DNA of 64,000 bases, taken from the NCBI GenBank assembly GCA_947000775.1, contig CAMQGK010000567.1, positions 744,001 through 808,000 on the forward strand, read 5' to 3'. Source of the DNA: Pterois miles. Its lineage: Eukaryota; Chordata; Actinopteri; Perciformes; Scorpaenidae. A model generated the notes under the pieces. The model was not told the DNA's origin, made no database searches, and saw only the letters and a list, made by a program, of their open reading frames with translations. Both the position numbers and the translations under genes were made by a program. Within the stretch, counting starts at the first letter, position 1. The number at the start of each line of letters is the position of its first letter. This document shows positions 49,740 through 60,249 of this stretch, piece after piece.

Positions 49740-50398
49740 TTTTATATTTGTTTTCTTTAGTTTGTGATTTTCTTTTATTTCTTTTAACTAAGGAATTTAG
49801 GCCTACTAAAAAGTAGGGTATTCAAATAATTAATAGGCTATTAATTTAGAATTTCTAAAATTGCTTGATATGACAGCGATAATGTATAATATGTGTAAAA
49901 TATGGAATGCTTTAGGCTGTAGTGTCTATCAGTATTTAGACTAAATGAAGGCTATTTGTGTGAATATATTCCACGAGAATACATATAGTCCCACGGAATG
50001 AGTTTCAGGCGCGAGGTTATAATCAGTGTCAAGAAAACGGGGAAGAATTGGGAAACTTGGAGAATGTTTTCTTTCTTCTTCTCCTTTTACTCTGCGCCCT
50101 AATCAGTGTCACAGAAGTAGAAAATAATAATTCACTGCGCGCATTGATCAAACCGAACCCGCTCCTGCTGAATACAACTGGAACACTTCACTTTTAATTG
50201 TCTACAGACAGCACGGCTCGGTACTAACACTGTATAGTATATCACTCATACAGCAGAACACGGGACAGAGCAGCATCATCCGGGTTATCTTCCATCAATA
50301 AAACATTAACAGCTAGGATATGATATTATGGTCAGAAAATCCCTTCCAGATTATCAATTACTCTTCCGATGGAGAACATAATGATGAAAGGCTCGTGG

Positions 50399-50402
50399 CG
50401 CG

Positions 50403-50477
<75 letters not shown>

Positions 50478-50490
50478 ACATACACACACA
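50399..50490. repeat. (CG)n(CA)n microsatellite
   Basis: Six CG units then about 30 CA units with TA interruptions at the end. Confidence 0.94.
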
Positions 50491-51398
50491 GATCAGCGTG
50501 GGGGCATAAGTCTACCCACTGGCCCAAATATACCAATTACAAATGTACAAACACCTCAATTATAGACGTGGATAGCCCACATTATATTGTGAGATAACTC
50601 ACATCCTCACCGCACACACACGAGACCGCACATAACTCGCGCGCGCTCCCGGCTGTGATTTACGCTCGCCAAATTCATTTTAATACGGTCGGTATTATCT
50701 GCAAAGCGCCGGGAATATGTTTTATTATTCGGTTGCCTCTGGTGGTGCAGCAGCAGCAACCCTCCCCTCGGGGAAGGGCGCGCGCGCGAGTGCGTGCTGC
50801 TGCTGTTTTTTTTTTTTTTTTTATGGGTCCAACAACAGACGGAGGAGGACACACAGGGAGAGAAAGAATCAATTTAACGCGCCGAGGATTCCGGTGTGAT
50901 TGCGCAATCTCACCGGGAACCGGAGGAAGATTAGAAAGAGAAATTGAATGTGAATTAGAAAGAGAGAAAGGGAGTGGAAGGGAAATAGGAAAGAGGAGAG
51001 AAGGAGGTGGTGGTGTTGGGGGGGTCGTGGTAGTTCCCAACCCCCCCCCCAACACCACCACCCCTCTTCCTCCTCTTCTTCCTCTCCTCTCCAGCGAAAG
51101 GAAAAGGGGCGAACGAATGCCAGGCACGGAAGCTTCCTATTGGTCAGTCTGAGGTCAGCTGGTCTCTACCTCCCCCGCTTATACCCCTCCTCACCCCATC
51201 CCGTCTTCTCCACACACAAACACACACACTCAGACCCCCCCCCCCCCCTTCTCTCTCTCTCTCTCCCTCTGTCCCACACTGGCACTCAGCCACCCAGATA
51301 CCCCCCTCCCTCCCCTCCTCTCACCCTCACCCTCCTCACCCCACTCCTCCCAATCTGCGATAAACTAAGTGATAGCAGCAGCCCGTCGGACTGTCGGC

Positions 51399-51405
51399 TA
51401 TAAAA
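51399..51405 (+). promoter_or_regulatory. hoxb6a: TATA box of hoxb6a
   Basis: TATAAAA in the context GGCTATAAAACACAAC, 220 bases before the hoxb6a start codon, so transcription should begin near 51430. It is followed by CAAATCATAAAG, a Hox/Cdx-like motif. An inverted CCAAT box (ATTGG, 51139-51143) lies 260 bases further upstream in TTCCTATTGGTCAG. The leader then contains a triple heptamer and a CT-rich tract up to the ATG. Confidence 0.6.
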
Positions 51406-51464
51406 CACAACAAATCATAAAGTGCAGGCAGGGGAAGGCAGAGGAAGGAGGACGGGAGGGAGAA

Positions 51465-51485
51465 CCGTTAGCCGTTAGCCGTTAG
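51465..51485 (+). repeat. (CCGTTAG)3 in hoxb6a leader
   Basis: Three perfect tandem heptamers 140 bases before the hoxb6a ATG and downstream of its TATA box, so probably transcribed. Confidence 0.85.
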
Positions 51486-51624
51486 CCTCCGTCTACTCCT
51501 CCTTCTTGTCTTCATCTCGTGAACGTTGTTGTTGTGTTTGTTCCGTGCCCTCCTGTCCTCCCCTCTCCTCTTCTTCTCCTCTCCTCTCCTCTCCTCCTCT
51601 CTTCTCCTCTCCTACTTTCTCCCG

Positions 51625-52189
51625 ATGAGTTCCTATTTTGTCAACTCCACTTTCCCGGTGACGCTACCGGGAACGGGTGCTGGCGGGCAGGCGGCGGAGT
51701 CGTTCCTGGGTCAGATCCCGCTCTACTCGTCGGGATACGCAGCTGACCACCCGCTCAGGCACTACTCGGGGGCAGCGGCCGTTACCGCTGCCGCGGCCGT
51801 AGCGTACGGCGCGAGCGGCGGCGGTGTGCATCAAGAGAAACCGTACCCGGCGTCCACCTACTACCAGCAGGCGGCGAACGGAGCGTACGGCGGGCACCGG
51901 GCAGCGCCAGGGGTCGGAGTAGGGGGCGCAACCGGAGCCGGTGCCTGCGACTACGCCACGGCGGCGGCGGCGGCTGCGGCTGCCGCTGCTGCTACGAGTT
52001 TTTACCGGGACAAGGAGCACCCGTGCAGCCTGGACGAGCACCAGATCGCGCTGAGCCAGGACGGCATGCACCGAAAAGCGGAGTGCGCAGGGCTGAGTGG
52101 GAAAGGGATGTTCGGTGAAACGATGGACGACAAGCTGCCGTCATCAGCCCCCATTTATCCGTGGATGCAGCGGATGAACTCGTGCAACG
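51625..52189 (+). CDS. hoxb6a: Hoxb6a homeobox transcription factor, exon 1
   Basis: First coding exon of a group-6 nuclear transcription factor. The reading frame stays open upstream to 51526, but 51625 is chosen because it begins the conserved MSSYFVNSTFPVTLPG. Further family blocks are SFLGQIPLYSSGY (26-38), PYPASTYYQQ (73-82), FYRDKEHPCS, and ALSQDGMHRKAECAG. An 11-residue poly-Ala run (113-123) and smaller Ala/Gly runs (50-67, 96-107) inflate the central region; the protein is 281 residues, longer than usual. The hexapeptide is IYPWM (177-181) followed by QRMNSCN, specific to group 6. The donor AACG|GTGAGT at 52190 is near-perfect and phase 1. A TATA box lies 226 bases upstream. Confidence 0.96.
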
Positions 52190-54005
52190 GTGAGTGTCTT
52201 CTACTTCCTTTTCCCCTCTTCCCTGCATATTTTATGATCCCCGTCATAAAACTGACATTTGTTTCCTCTGTCAGCTCCTCTGCTCTCTTCCCTCTCTCCT
52301 CCTCCTCTCCCAGTAGCTGCTTTATGATCCCCGTTTGTTGACCTGTCAGTCAGTCATGTGCTCGCTATTTTATTGTCCGTCATAAACCGGGTTTGTTTGG
52401 GTTGGAGCTCCTGTTACTGTATGTGACCCGCTGACCGACGCTGCTACCGAGCAGGGGGAAGAAAGTTAGAGAGGAAACGCCTGTCAGAGAGTGTTGTGGG
52501 TGAATACAATGAGCAGATAGAAAGAAAGATAGATAGACTGAGAGGAAACTAAAAGCACACAGTCTCTACTAGTCTGGTATCTATTTAACTGTCTCTGATT
52601 CAGTTTTTATTTCATTTTTTATTCTTCTTGCGCCTACAAAGTCTGCCCTTGCCAAAAGAGTCAAATTAAAATCACCACCTTACATTAAATGACAAAACAT
52701 GTTATTTGATATATTTTTCAAAACTTTTTGATATCCCGCCGCTGATGAATGAATAATGGTGTCACAGCCCCTGCAGCTATCACAACTTGTCTTCTGTTAT
52801 CCTGCACTATTAACCGCGTGCAGACAGTATTATGCGCTGTTTATTCATAACCGACCAGATTAAATATAGTCAGGCCTGCAAATGTTGCCAAATTTGGAGA
52901 AAACGTGAGACACGCGCAGCCATATTAAAGGAACCCGTTTGCTTTATTTGACTGTCCAAAATAAACAAGAGTCTGTCCTGTTTTACACTACTGTGTGAAT
53001 TAAACCACAAATATGAGATTACTGGTGTGGCCCGGTGTATGCTGCAAAACCCGAGTGTCTTTGTTTAACAGAGAAAAGCGGCCTGTTGAGAGTGCAGTGA
53101 GTGATGGCGGATGATGCAGGGCTACTGTTGTACAAAGCCCTGCAGGACACTCCGAGTTATGACAGATGAGGTGGAAACAGGCTCCGCTGCAGAGAAATAT
53201 ACGAGGAATAAAACGCAACGCGGGCAATAAATGACAGCTGAGGATGTAAATGGCGGCTGGAGAGAGAACAGAGTGGCATACAAACCCTGAGTGCTCCTCC
53301 ATAATCCGGTTTGGCTGAGTTTTTATTTATGGATATTTAGATTTAGATGTGCGCCCTGAGCAGCGTGCGGTTTTTTTTCTCCCCATCCGTGCTCAGATCG
53401 ATACAGAGGCTGAAGCTGCTAAACTGACAACATGGCGATTTGTTTACCACCGGGGGCCAAAATACTGTTAGTGAGGATCAGAGGAGACTAAAGCCATGGA
53501 AGCTGATCCTCACTCGGGGGAATACCCTCTGACATCTCACCGTTACTGCCCTTGCTTTTACTTTTATTATTAAAATTATTAGTATTATTAATATAGCGTG
53601 GGCTGGAAAAGTGGAACAACGCGTTTCTTATTTCTGCGCTGAATGCTGCTATTCACCAGTAGCGTCATTAAAACGTCATTTTCTCAAGTTAAATAAATAA
53701 ATGGCTTGTTATTCTTCTTATGGCATTTTATTTTTGGTTCCACATGAAACCAAAATCATCATTCCAGCCTCCTCCAGGGCGAAAACACGTGTCAGTATCA
53801 TCTCTTTAGGCTGGCTGTATCAAACATTTAACTGAGGACATGCTATAGAGGGACTGATTGATAACTGATGAATTAAATCACATTATTGATCCCTAATTGC
53901 CAGGTGGGGAACGGAATAAGTTTCTTTAAGCCACTGGCATTAAATCATCAAAACCAACGAGGTTGCAGTGTTTTGGTTAGACTAGAATAATGAATTCACT
54001 CTTTC

Positions 54006-54043
<38 letters not shown>

Positions 54044-54100
54044 ACCTGCAGACTCTGTTCTTAACTCGGTTAAAATGGAGCCCAACTTTCTCTCTCTCAG
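52190..54100 (+). other. hoxb6a: hoxb6a intron (1.9 kb)
   Basis: Phase-1 intron of 1911 bases. Its 5' part holds a pair of identical TTTATGATCCCCGT motifs 90 bases apart plus two CCGTCATAAA motifs (see findings). A TG array at 54009-54042 ends about 60 bases before the acceptor. The middle is unique sequence with no coding exon. Confidence 0.88.
54009..54042 (+). repeat. (GT)17 next to hoxb6a acceptor
   Basis: Intronic GT array ending 58 bases before the exon 2 AG. Confidence 0.93.
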
Positions 54101-54381
54101 GGACCTTCGGCAGCCCCGGGAGGCGCGGGCGTCAGACGTACACGCGCTACCAGACCCTCGAGCTGGAAAAGGAGTTCCACTTCAACCGGTACCTCACGCG
54201 GCGGCGGCGGATCGAGATCGCGCACGCGCTCTGCCTCACGGAGAGGCAGATCAAGATCTGGTTCCAGAACCGGAGGATGAAGTGGAAGAAGGAGAACAAG
54301 CTGATCAACTCGTCGTCTTCCTCGTCCTCCTCTTCCTCCACGGTGAACGGTGCGGAGGAAGAGGAGAAACGGACGGAGTAA
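54101..54381 (+). CDS. hoxb6a: Hoxb6a exon 2, homeodomain and Ser/Glu tail
   Basis: Second coding exon. The acceptor TCTCTCTCAG ends at 54100, restoring Gly189 and the linker TFGSPG before RRGRQTYTRYQ. The homeodomain is at residues 195-254 and is essentially the Antp consensus, with EFHFNRYLTRRRRIEIAHALCLTERQIKIWFQNRRMKWKKEN in order. The tail KLINS is followed by a run of Ser residues and then TVNGAEEEEKRTE; KLINS and the closing acidic -EEEEKRTE are group-6 traits, while the Ser run is an expansion. An upstream CAG ending at 54051 could act as an acceptor but would put the homeodomain out of frame. The stop TAA is at 54379-54381. Confidence 0.96.
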
Positions 54382-55278
54382 AAAAAAAAAAAAAGACTGA
54401 TGACATAAAATAGGAAGATGGAGGAAAAGACTGGTTATTCCCCTCCCCTTCCCGTTACAAAGTTCATCCAGACGTTTGTCTGGTGTGAAAACTCTGGACA
54501 AAAGTAGCCTACATATTATTTTATTTTTTACCGAAACAGGGGTGACAAGAGAAAGGAGATTCATTTGACAAGAAAGGTAACCAGCTGCCTCTCTGTGTGG
54601 TTTTAAAATTGGGAAATCAGTCGTAAAAGACGATCGAGAAGGAAACGCGCGACTGTGGAAAGAACAGATCAAATTAAGATATGAAAAAGCGAAAGAACAC
54701 CAAGCTGTGGCAACCGAAACTTATTAAAATACAGTAAATAAGTAACCCGCCACCCAACGGTGACAAACTGTGTTTAGACACATTTTTCATGTTGCATTCC
54801 AAGAAAACCACCTAACTTCTTATTCTAGTTTTCCTGTCAGATGTACTTCATATATGTCAGGCACTTGTTTTGAAGCTTTATAGGACCCCCCCTGATTATT
54901 ATTATTTTCTTATTTTCTAAATGTGTTGTAATATACCTTCAATTAATCACGCTCAACGTGGCGAGGACAAGCTATTTGAGAGGTGTATGTATGTCATATG
55001 GTGTTCATATTTAAACTGTATAGAAATAAGCAAGGAAAAAAGATCACCTTGTATGGTGAAATACTGTAATTTGGGGTTGGGGTTCGGGGGTGTGGGGCGG
55101 GTAATTTAACCTTACTTTTCCTGTGTAGAGGGGGCGCGTGTTAGGGGGTGTTAACCTACTGATGTTATTCTCCAAACTACCTAAAACGTTCAGGAAAGTG
55201 TATATTTTATGGCTTTTTACATTGTTTGTTTCAGTGTTTTTGTCAAGTAATGACGTATACTACCTATGAGAAATGTTC

Positions 55279-55284
55279 AATAAA
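55279..55284 (+). terminator. hoxb6a: Candidate hoxb6a polyadenylation signal
   Basis: AATAAA in GTTCAATAAAATGTAAAG, 0.9 kb after the hoxb6a stop and preceded by a T-rich 3' UTR-like stretch with TTTTTGTCAAGTAATG. It would make the 3' UTR 54382 to about 55300. Confidence 0.5.
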
Positions 55285-57940
55285 ATGTAAAGTATGGATT
55301 GGGGGAGATTCTTCTTCTTAAATCTTATTTAATGGCCGCTTAATCCCGCGCGTAAATAAACCTTTACCTCACAAACCTTTTACCTTCTTCCTCGAATCAC
55401 ACACACGCACATATTTACGGCGCGCGACGTGCGGGCCGAGGCCAAGGCAGCGCGCGCGGTTGTCCGGAGTGGGTAATAAGTGTCAAGGAGCGCGAGCTGC
55501 TGCTGCTGCTGATGATGTTCGGGCTGAACTAATTGATGAGCAGACCCAGGGAGGGAAAGTTGACCTGTCCTCGAGCCGACCAGCCAGACACGTCACACAC
55601 ATACACACACACACTTCACCCAGACAAAGTGGACAATGTCCTCGCGACCCTTTGAACTCTGCGTGTCCCCTGAGTGACCGGCGCGCGCGGGTTCCATCTC
55701 TCGGCAGGGCTTGGGTTTCAGGGATGAACACGCAATCACCAAAACATCTCTTTTTTCTATATGAGCTTATTTATTGCAAATGATTGTGATTATTGACACA
55801 TAAGAACACAAAGTAACAGCACTATAAGATGTTTAGAAACAGGAAACCCGCCATTACTCGGTATGACTACCACGCTGTACTTTATGTAGTCTATTATACT
55901 CATAAGTAGCCTATAGAAACTCTATTTTAATTAAGAAATATGGAACAGGAAACATTATAATGTATGAAATGCTCTTCAAATGTTAAAACACCCAGTTCTA
56001 ACACTCATAATCAATATTTTTTCACGTTTACCATACTGATAACACAGGGCAATTTATGAGTTTATAGTTTGTGTGAGGCATTTTTTTTATTATTATCTAT
56101 TTTTTTGTTATTATTACTATTATTATTAGGCTATGACGTGATTATTGGAGAGACTGACATATAAACTTCTGGCTCATTGAGTGGTTATTGTCCACACTAT
56201 ATAGAGTTGAAGTGGGCATATTAAATGTGATAATAAAAGCCCGTTAAATTTCAGAACATGCTGCCCAGGTAATAGATGGCATAGATTGTCAGTAAATAGT
56301 TAATACCTCACTGAGAGGGTATAAAATTTTAATCTGTGTGTGTGAGAGAGAGACACACAGTGAATTTAGATTTAATATGATTCATTTCAGTTTAGTTTAC
56401 CAGGAAGAGAGGTCGGTCTGGATTGTTGTGTGGTTCTTGCTTCTGGTTTGGTTCTGGCCACGTGAAGGTTGGCGGTTCGATTCCAACACAGTTAATAAGT
56501 CAGCTTTTGGGAGAGCTGAGCTTTGGCAGATGTTCTATGTTAAACACAGTGGATGGACATGGTTTCACTGTGACACCGAGAGGGCTCATGTGACGAGACC
56601 AACACATATTAACTGCAAACACGTGATCTTTATTTTGTCTGCCCTCCACTTGCACTCTTTTCTCAATTCTGTGAGTTTTGAAAAGCAACTTATAATTTTC
56701 TTTTGGCGAGAGTTTGAAACGGTTTCATCAGACTAAATCTGTGGCATTTCAGCTTCACTTAAAATATGAAATTCTCCGACACGGGGCCGTCTTAACAGCG
56801 TCTTAACATCTGCGCACAGCTTGAAACGAGGATTTAAGTAGTATATAGATTACAATGACTTGTGCTCACATTTGCACACTACGAGAACGAATATCTGATA
56901 TTTAGTGGATGATTTTATCCATAAACAATCACATTCATATAATGTGTGGCTCCAGCTGGGACACCTTGCTCTACTATCAGGAAGTCAGACCCTTAATCTG
57001 GACCATCCTCACAGCCGTGGAATAAACTGGGGAGCTATAACAAAACGTTATAATAACTGGCACAGAAATAGGAAATAAAATCCAGCACAAAATGCTCTTC
57101 AGTTTTAAACGAAATCACAGTCATTGACCTCTCTTATTTGAAACGGCGGAATTTGTTTGGACTAAAGTGGTGAGCAAGGTGTTTCAAATATTCAGTGTGG
57201 TTGAAAATCTATATATAACGAAGGGAGTGTGTTCAGATGTGTGTGCCAACTGGGTCAGTGCCTCCTCCCCATCGTCCCTGCAGTTTGCAAGGCCTTTTCT
57301 GGCACCCTTTGGGGTTCTGTGCTTTGAAGCCCCTCCGTCTGCTTTCAGGCCAACAGTGATTCAGTATTGATATCAGTGAGTAAAATAATACATCTGATCT
57401 GACCCCCCCGCTCTGTGTTGCAGTTGTTTTAGTCTGTCTGGTTACTTTGGAATATCCAAGACGATTTCCATTCCAACTCCTGGTTGCTTTTTGCAGACGA
57501 CGCTCAGTGTGTGAGAGCAGCTGACCGCAGCCGAGTGTCTGAAATATGGCCTGAAACTGCATACACTCGCAGAAGTACATCCATGTACTCACGGTCCCCC
57601 ACAGAGTGCATGCATATGTATCATTTCGCACGACAAAGAAATCTGGAAATCTTCGTCTGCCCCATGTTGTGCCTGTGTGCGCGTACGTGTGTGTCAGAGT
57701 TATAACGAAACACGAACACCCGAGCGCATATTGAGGCCTAATTCAAACACACACACACACACACACACACAGTCAGACACGCAGAGGCACCCTGGCTGAA
57801 ATGTATCCCAACCCGGGAATCAACAAATCATAAATCAGCAGATTTCCATCCAGTGTGGACGTCACAGATCAGGTTTAACATTCCTCCTCTGCAGCTGGAA
57901 GGGATGCTGCAGGGAGGAGGAGGAGCAGGAGAAGAAAGAC

Positions 57941-58014
<74 letters not shown>
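57941..58014. repeat. (AGAA)18 microsatellite
   Basis: Tandem AGAA tetramers with no interruption. Confidence 0.95.
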
Positions 58015-58714
58015 GAAACAGTAGGCGTAGTAGGCCAAATCTAAAGCTATGGTTAGACTTTGGGCACTAACAGTTTATTATCAACACACTTCCTAGCCGA
58101 CAGACAAAATTTGAATCTACAGTATTGTTGCATATGTGCGGTGGAGAGGATGTATGCATGCTGCAGGGAACATAATTATGACAACAGCAAAGAGGGCCCA
58201 ATATATATAATATATAGTTATTGTTTTAAACTTTGAGCTTTCGTGTTTAAGTTGAATGATAGGGATGAACCAATATCGATGATATTGTTACAGATAAAAA
58301 GAGAAGTGACCCATTTTCCTCCCGTTGGATCCGTCAGAAGTTGTTTAACACGCGTTTTACGCGTGGCTGTATCTTGTCACAGCTGTTATGGTGCTGCAGA
58401 AGTGCGTAATGACGCAGTAATGGGCCTTTGCGGCATTTATGGCGCAGTAAATATTAGCTCACATGCGTGACGTCTGACACGTCATTTATGTTGTTGTCTA
58501 AATGTTTCACTTAGTTTTGTTTAAGTCATATTAATATTTTTATTGCTATAAATGTATTTTGTATTATTAAACATTATTCTAAACTCTTCGCAGAAGTGGT
58601 AGACTGATATTATGGGTGGGTCTGCCGTGTTAGATGTTAAATTATTTTATGCTTTATTGTCTCTGGTTCGTACTTTCCAGCCTAAGCAAAGGTCAGTTAA
58701 CAAGCCTGAGTGAT

Positions 58715-58778
<64 letters not shown>
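58715..58778. repeat. (CA)32 microsatellite
   Basis: Uninterrupted CA units 850 bases before the hoxb5a ATG. Confidence 0.95.
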
Positions 58779-58780
<2 letters not shown>

Positions 58781-58890
58781 ATAGGAGGAGATAGGGAGGG
58801 AGGAAAATAATATTTTATAACAGTTCGACTGTCTACTTTCTCCCTCTCCTTCTATTTCGGTCTTTTTCATCAGTGTAATAAATTATGTCT

Positions 58891-58904
58891 GCAGTAGGTG
58901 GCGC
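58891..58904 (+). promoter_or_regulatory. CTCF-like site upstream of hoxb5a
   Basis: GCAGTAGGTGGCGC matches 13 of 14 positions of the CTCF core consensus CCASYAGRKGGCRS. It lies in the b6-b5 spacer, 660 bases before the hoxb5a ATG, and in unique sequence between a CA array and a GA array. Confidence 0.45.
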
Positions 58905-58948
58905 TCTGAGCTCACCCCCGGCACCTCCAGCAGTAGGATAAAGGGTGA

Positions 58949-59029
58949 GAGAGGGAGGGAGGGAGAGAGCGAGAGAGAGAGAGAAAGAGAGAAAGAGAAA
59001 GACAGAGAGAGAGAGAGAGAAAGAGAGAG
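58949..59029. repeat. (GA)n array
   Basis: GA units with AAAG and GGGA interruptions; lies between the CTCF-like site and the hoxb5a promoter, echoing the GA array before hoxb8a. Confidence 0.9.
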
Positions 59030-59085
59030 CTTCCCCCGCCCACCCCTTCATCATTAGAAACCTCAGAGCATGAATTACCTCTCCA

Positions 59086-59260
59086 AAGTCATCGGCGAGA
59101 ATTTACGACTGGTCAACAAAAGCACGTGACCACCTCCCCCCTCTTCCCTCTGTCTCTCTCTCTCCTCCCTCACCTCACCCATCACCTCCCCCATCTCTCT
59201 CTCTCTCTCCCTCGCTCTCTTTCACTCACTCACACACATGCGCTCACACACACACACACA

Positions 59261-59344
<84 letters not shown>

Positions 59345-59567
59345 ACATACACACCCCTCAATCCAGCACACTCACACACACACCACCCCACCCCCATATT
59401 TGGACGGCGCATACATAGCTAAAAACGAAGTACAGTGCAACGCCATAATTCACTAATACATCATAAATCGTTGAAAGTACCCGCGTTATAACGACCAAGA
59501 GAAATCTAACAAATCAAGCGCCCCTTAGTACTCAGCTGTAAGCCTGCAACTCTCTAAAACAACCTAA
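59086..59567 (+). promoter_or_regulatory. hoxb5a: hoxb5a proximal promoter and leader
   Basis: Begins with AATTTACGACTGGTCAACAA and AGCACGTGACC (E-box CACGTG at 59123-59128), a block typical of group-5 promoters as I remember them. A CT-rich and then CA-rich stretch (59140-59375) follows. The last 130 bases (CCATAATTCACTAATACATC, then ATAAATCG, up to the ATG) look like a conserved 5' leader with Hox/TALE-like AT-rich sites. No TATA box; TTATAAC at 59485 is weak. Confidence 0.5.
59230..59355. repeat. (CA)n microsatellite in hoxb5a promoter
   Basis: CA units with CC, CT and AA interruptions, 210-340 bases before the hoxb5a ATG. Confidence 0.94.
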
Positions 59568-60249
59568 ATGAGCTCTTACTTTGTAAACTCGTTCTCGGGG
59601 CGCTACCCAAATGGCCCCGACTATCAACTGCTAAATTATGGAGCCGGCAGCGGCGCAATGAACGGCGGGACGTACAGGGACTCTTCCTCCGCCAACATGC
59701 ACCATGCGACGGGCTCTTACGGCTACAGCTACAATGGCATGGACCTGACCGTCACCAACCGGGGAGGGGGGAGCAGCAGCGCAGCCAGCACCGGAGGACA
59801 CTTCGGGGGCGGCTCGGTCGTCGGGGACTCCCGGGGCTTCGGCTCCCCTGCCCCGGAGGCGGGCTTCAGACAGCCGTCCAGCTGCTCGCTCGCCTCTGCG
59901 GCAGACTCCCTGCTGTCACCCAGTAGTGGAGACACCAAACTGGGCGCCCAGAGCTCGTCTCCCCGCTCGGAGCAACCAGGAAGCGGTAATCTCAGCTCAC
60001 CGAACCTGTCCTCCACCTCCTCCTCCGGCGGCGGCACGGCGCAGCGCTTCACGGAGTTGGACGACGCGCAGCCAGAGACCGACGATTTGCAGAACAACCG
60101 GGACACCGGCCGCGGCAGCAACCCGCCACAAAGGACCGGGCAGAGGCAGGAGGGCGGCCCGGCGGGATCAGCCACTGGCAGCACGACGGGCAGCGAGGCT
60201 CAGCCACCACAGATATTCCCCTGGATGAGAAAGCTGCACATTAGCCATG
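59568..60249 (+). CDS. hoxb5a: Hoxb5a homeobox transcription factor, exon 1
   Basis: First coding exon of a group-5 transcription factor that acts in anterior trunk, hindbrain/spinal cord, pectoral fin field and enteric neural crest (family knowledge). The start at 59568 gives the near-invariant MSSYFVNSFSGRYPNGPDYQ, then LLNYGAGSGAMNGG, SYGYSYNGMDL and FRQPSSCSLAS, matching Hoxb5a in order. The middle (about 120-205) is Ser/Gly/Thr/Gln-rich, as is common in group 5, but longer here; the whole protein is 309 residues. The hexapeptide IFPWM (216-220) is followed by RKLHISH, diagnostic of group 5. The donor CATG|GTACAT at 60250 is a weak match after +2 but is the only one that joins in frame to the expected DMTGPDGK. 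Phase 1. Confidence 0.96.

Larger units (their letters stand above)
54382..59085. other. hoxb6a-hoxb5a spacer
   Basis: hoxb6a 3' UTR to about 55300; a CpG-rich patch at 55,400-55,720 (GGCGCGCGACGTGCGGG); AT-rich sequence to 57.7 kb; a (GAAA)n array; two CRE-like half-sites near 58465-58482 (GTGACGTCTGACACGTCA) followed by ATTTATG; a CA array; the CTCF-like site; and a GA array. Confidence 0.6.

Noticed and set aside
51526..51624. Upstream Met that would extend hoxb6a by 33 residues
   Set aside because: The extension is coded by the CT-rich leader and is unrelated to the family, whose N-terminus MSSYFVNS begins at 51625.
54009..54413. Second-frame protein across hoxb6a exon 2 (also at 34169 and 61563)
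   Set aside because: These are +1 shadows of the homeobox; their Arg/Ala/Asp-rich sequence follows from the homeodomain codons.
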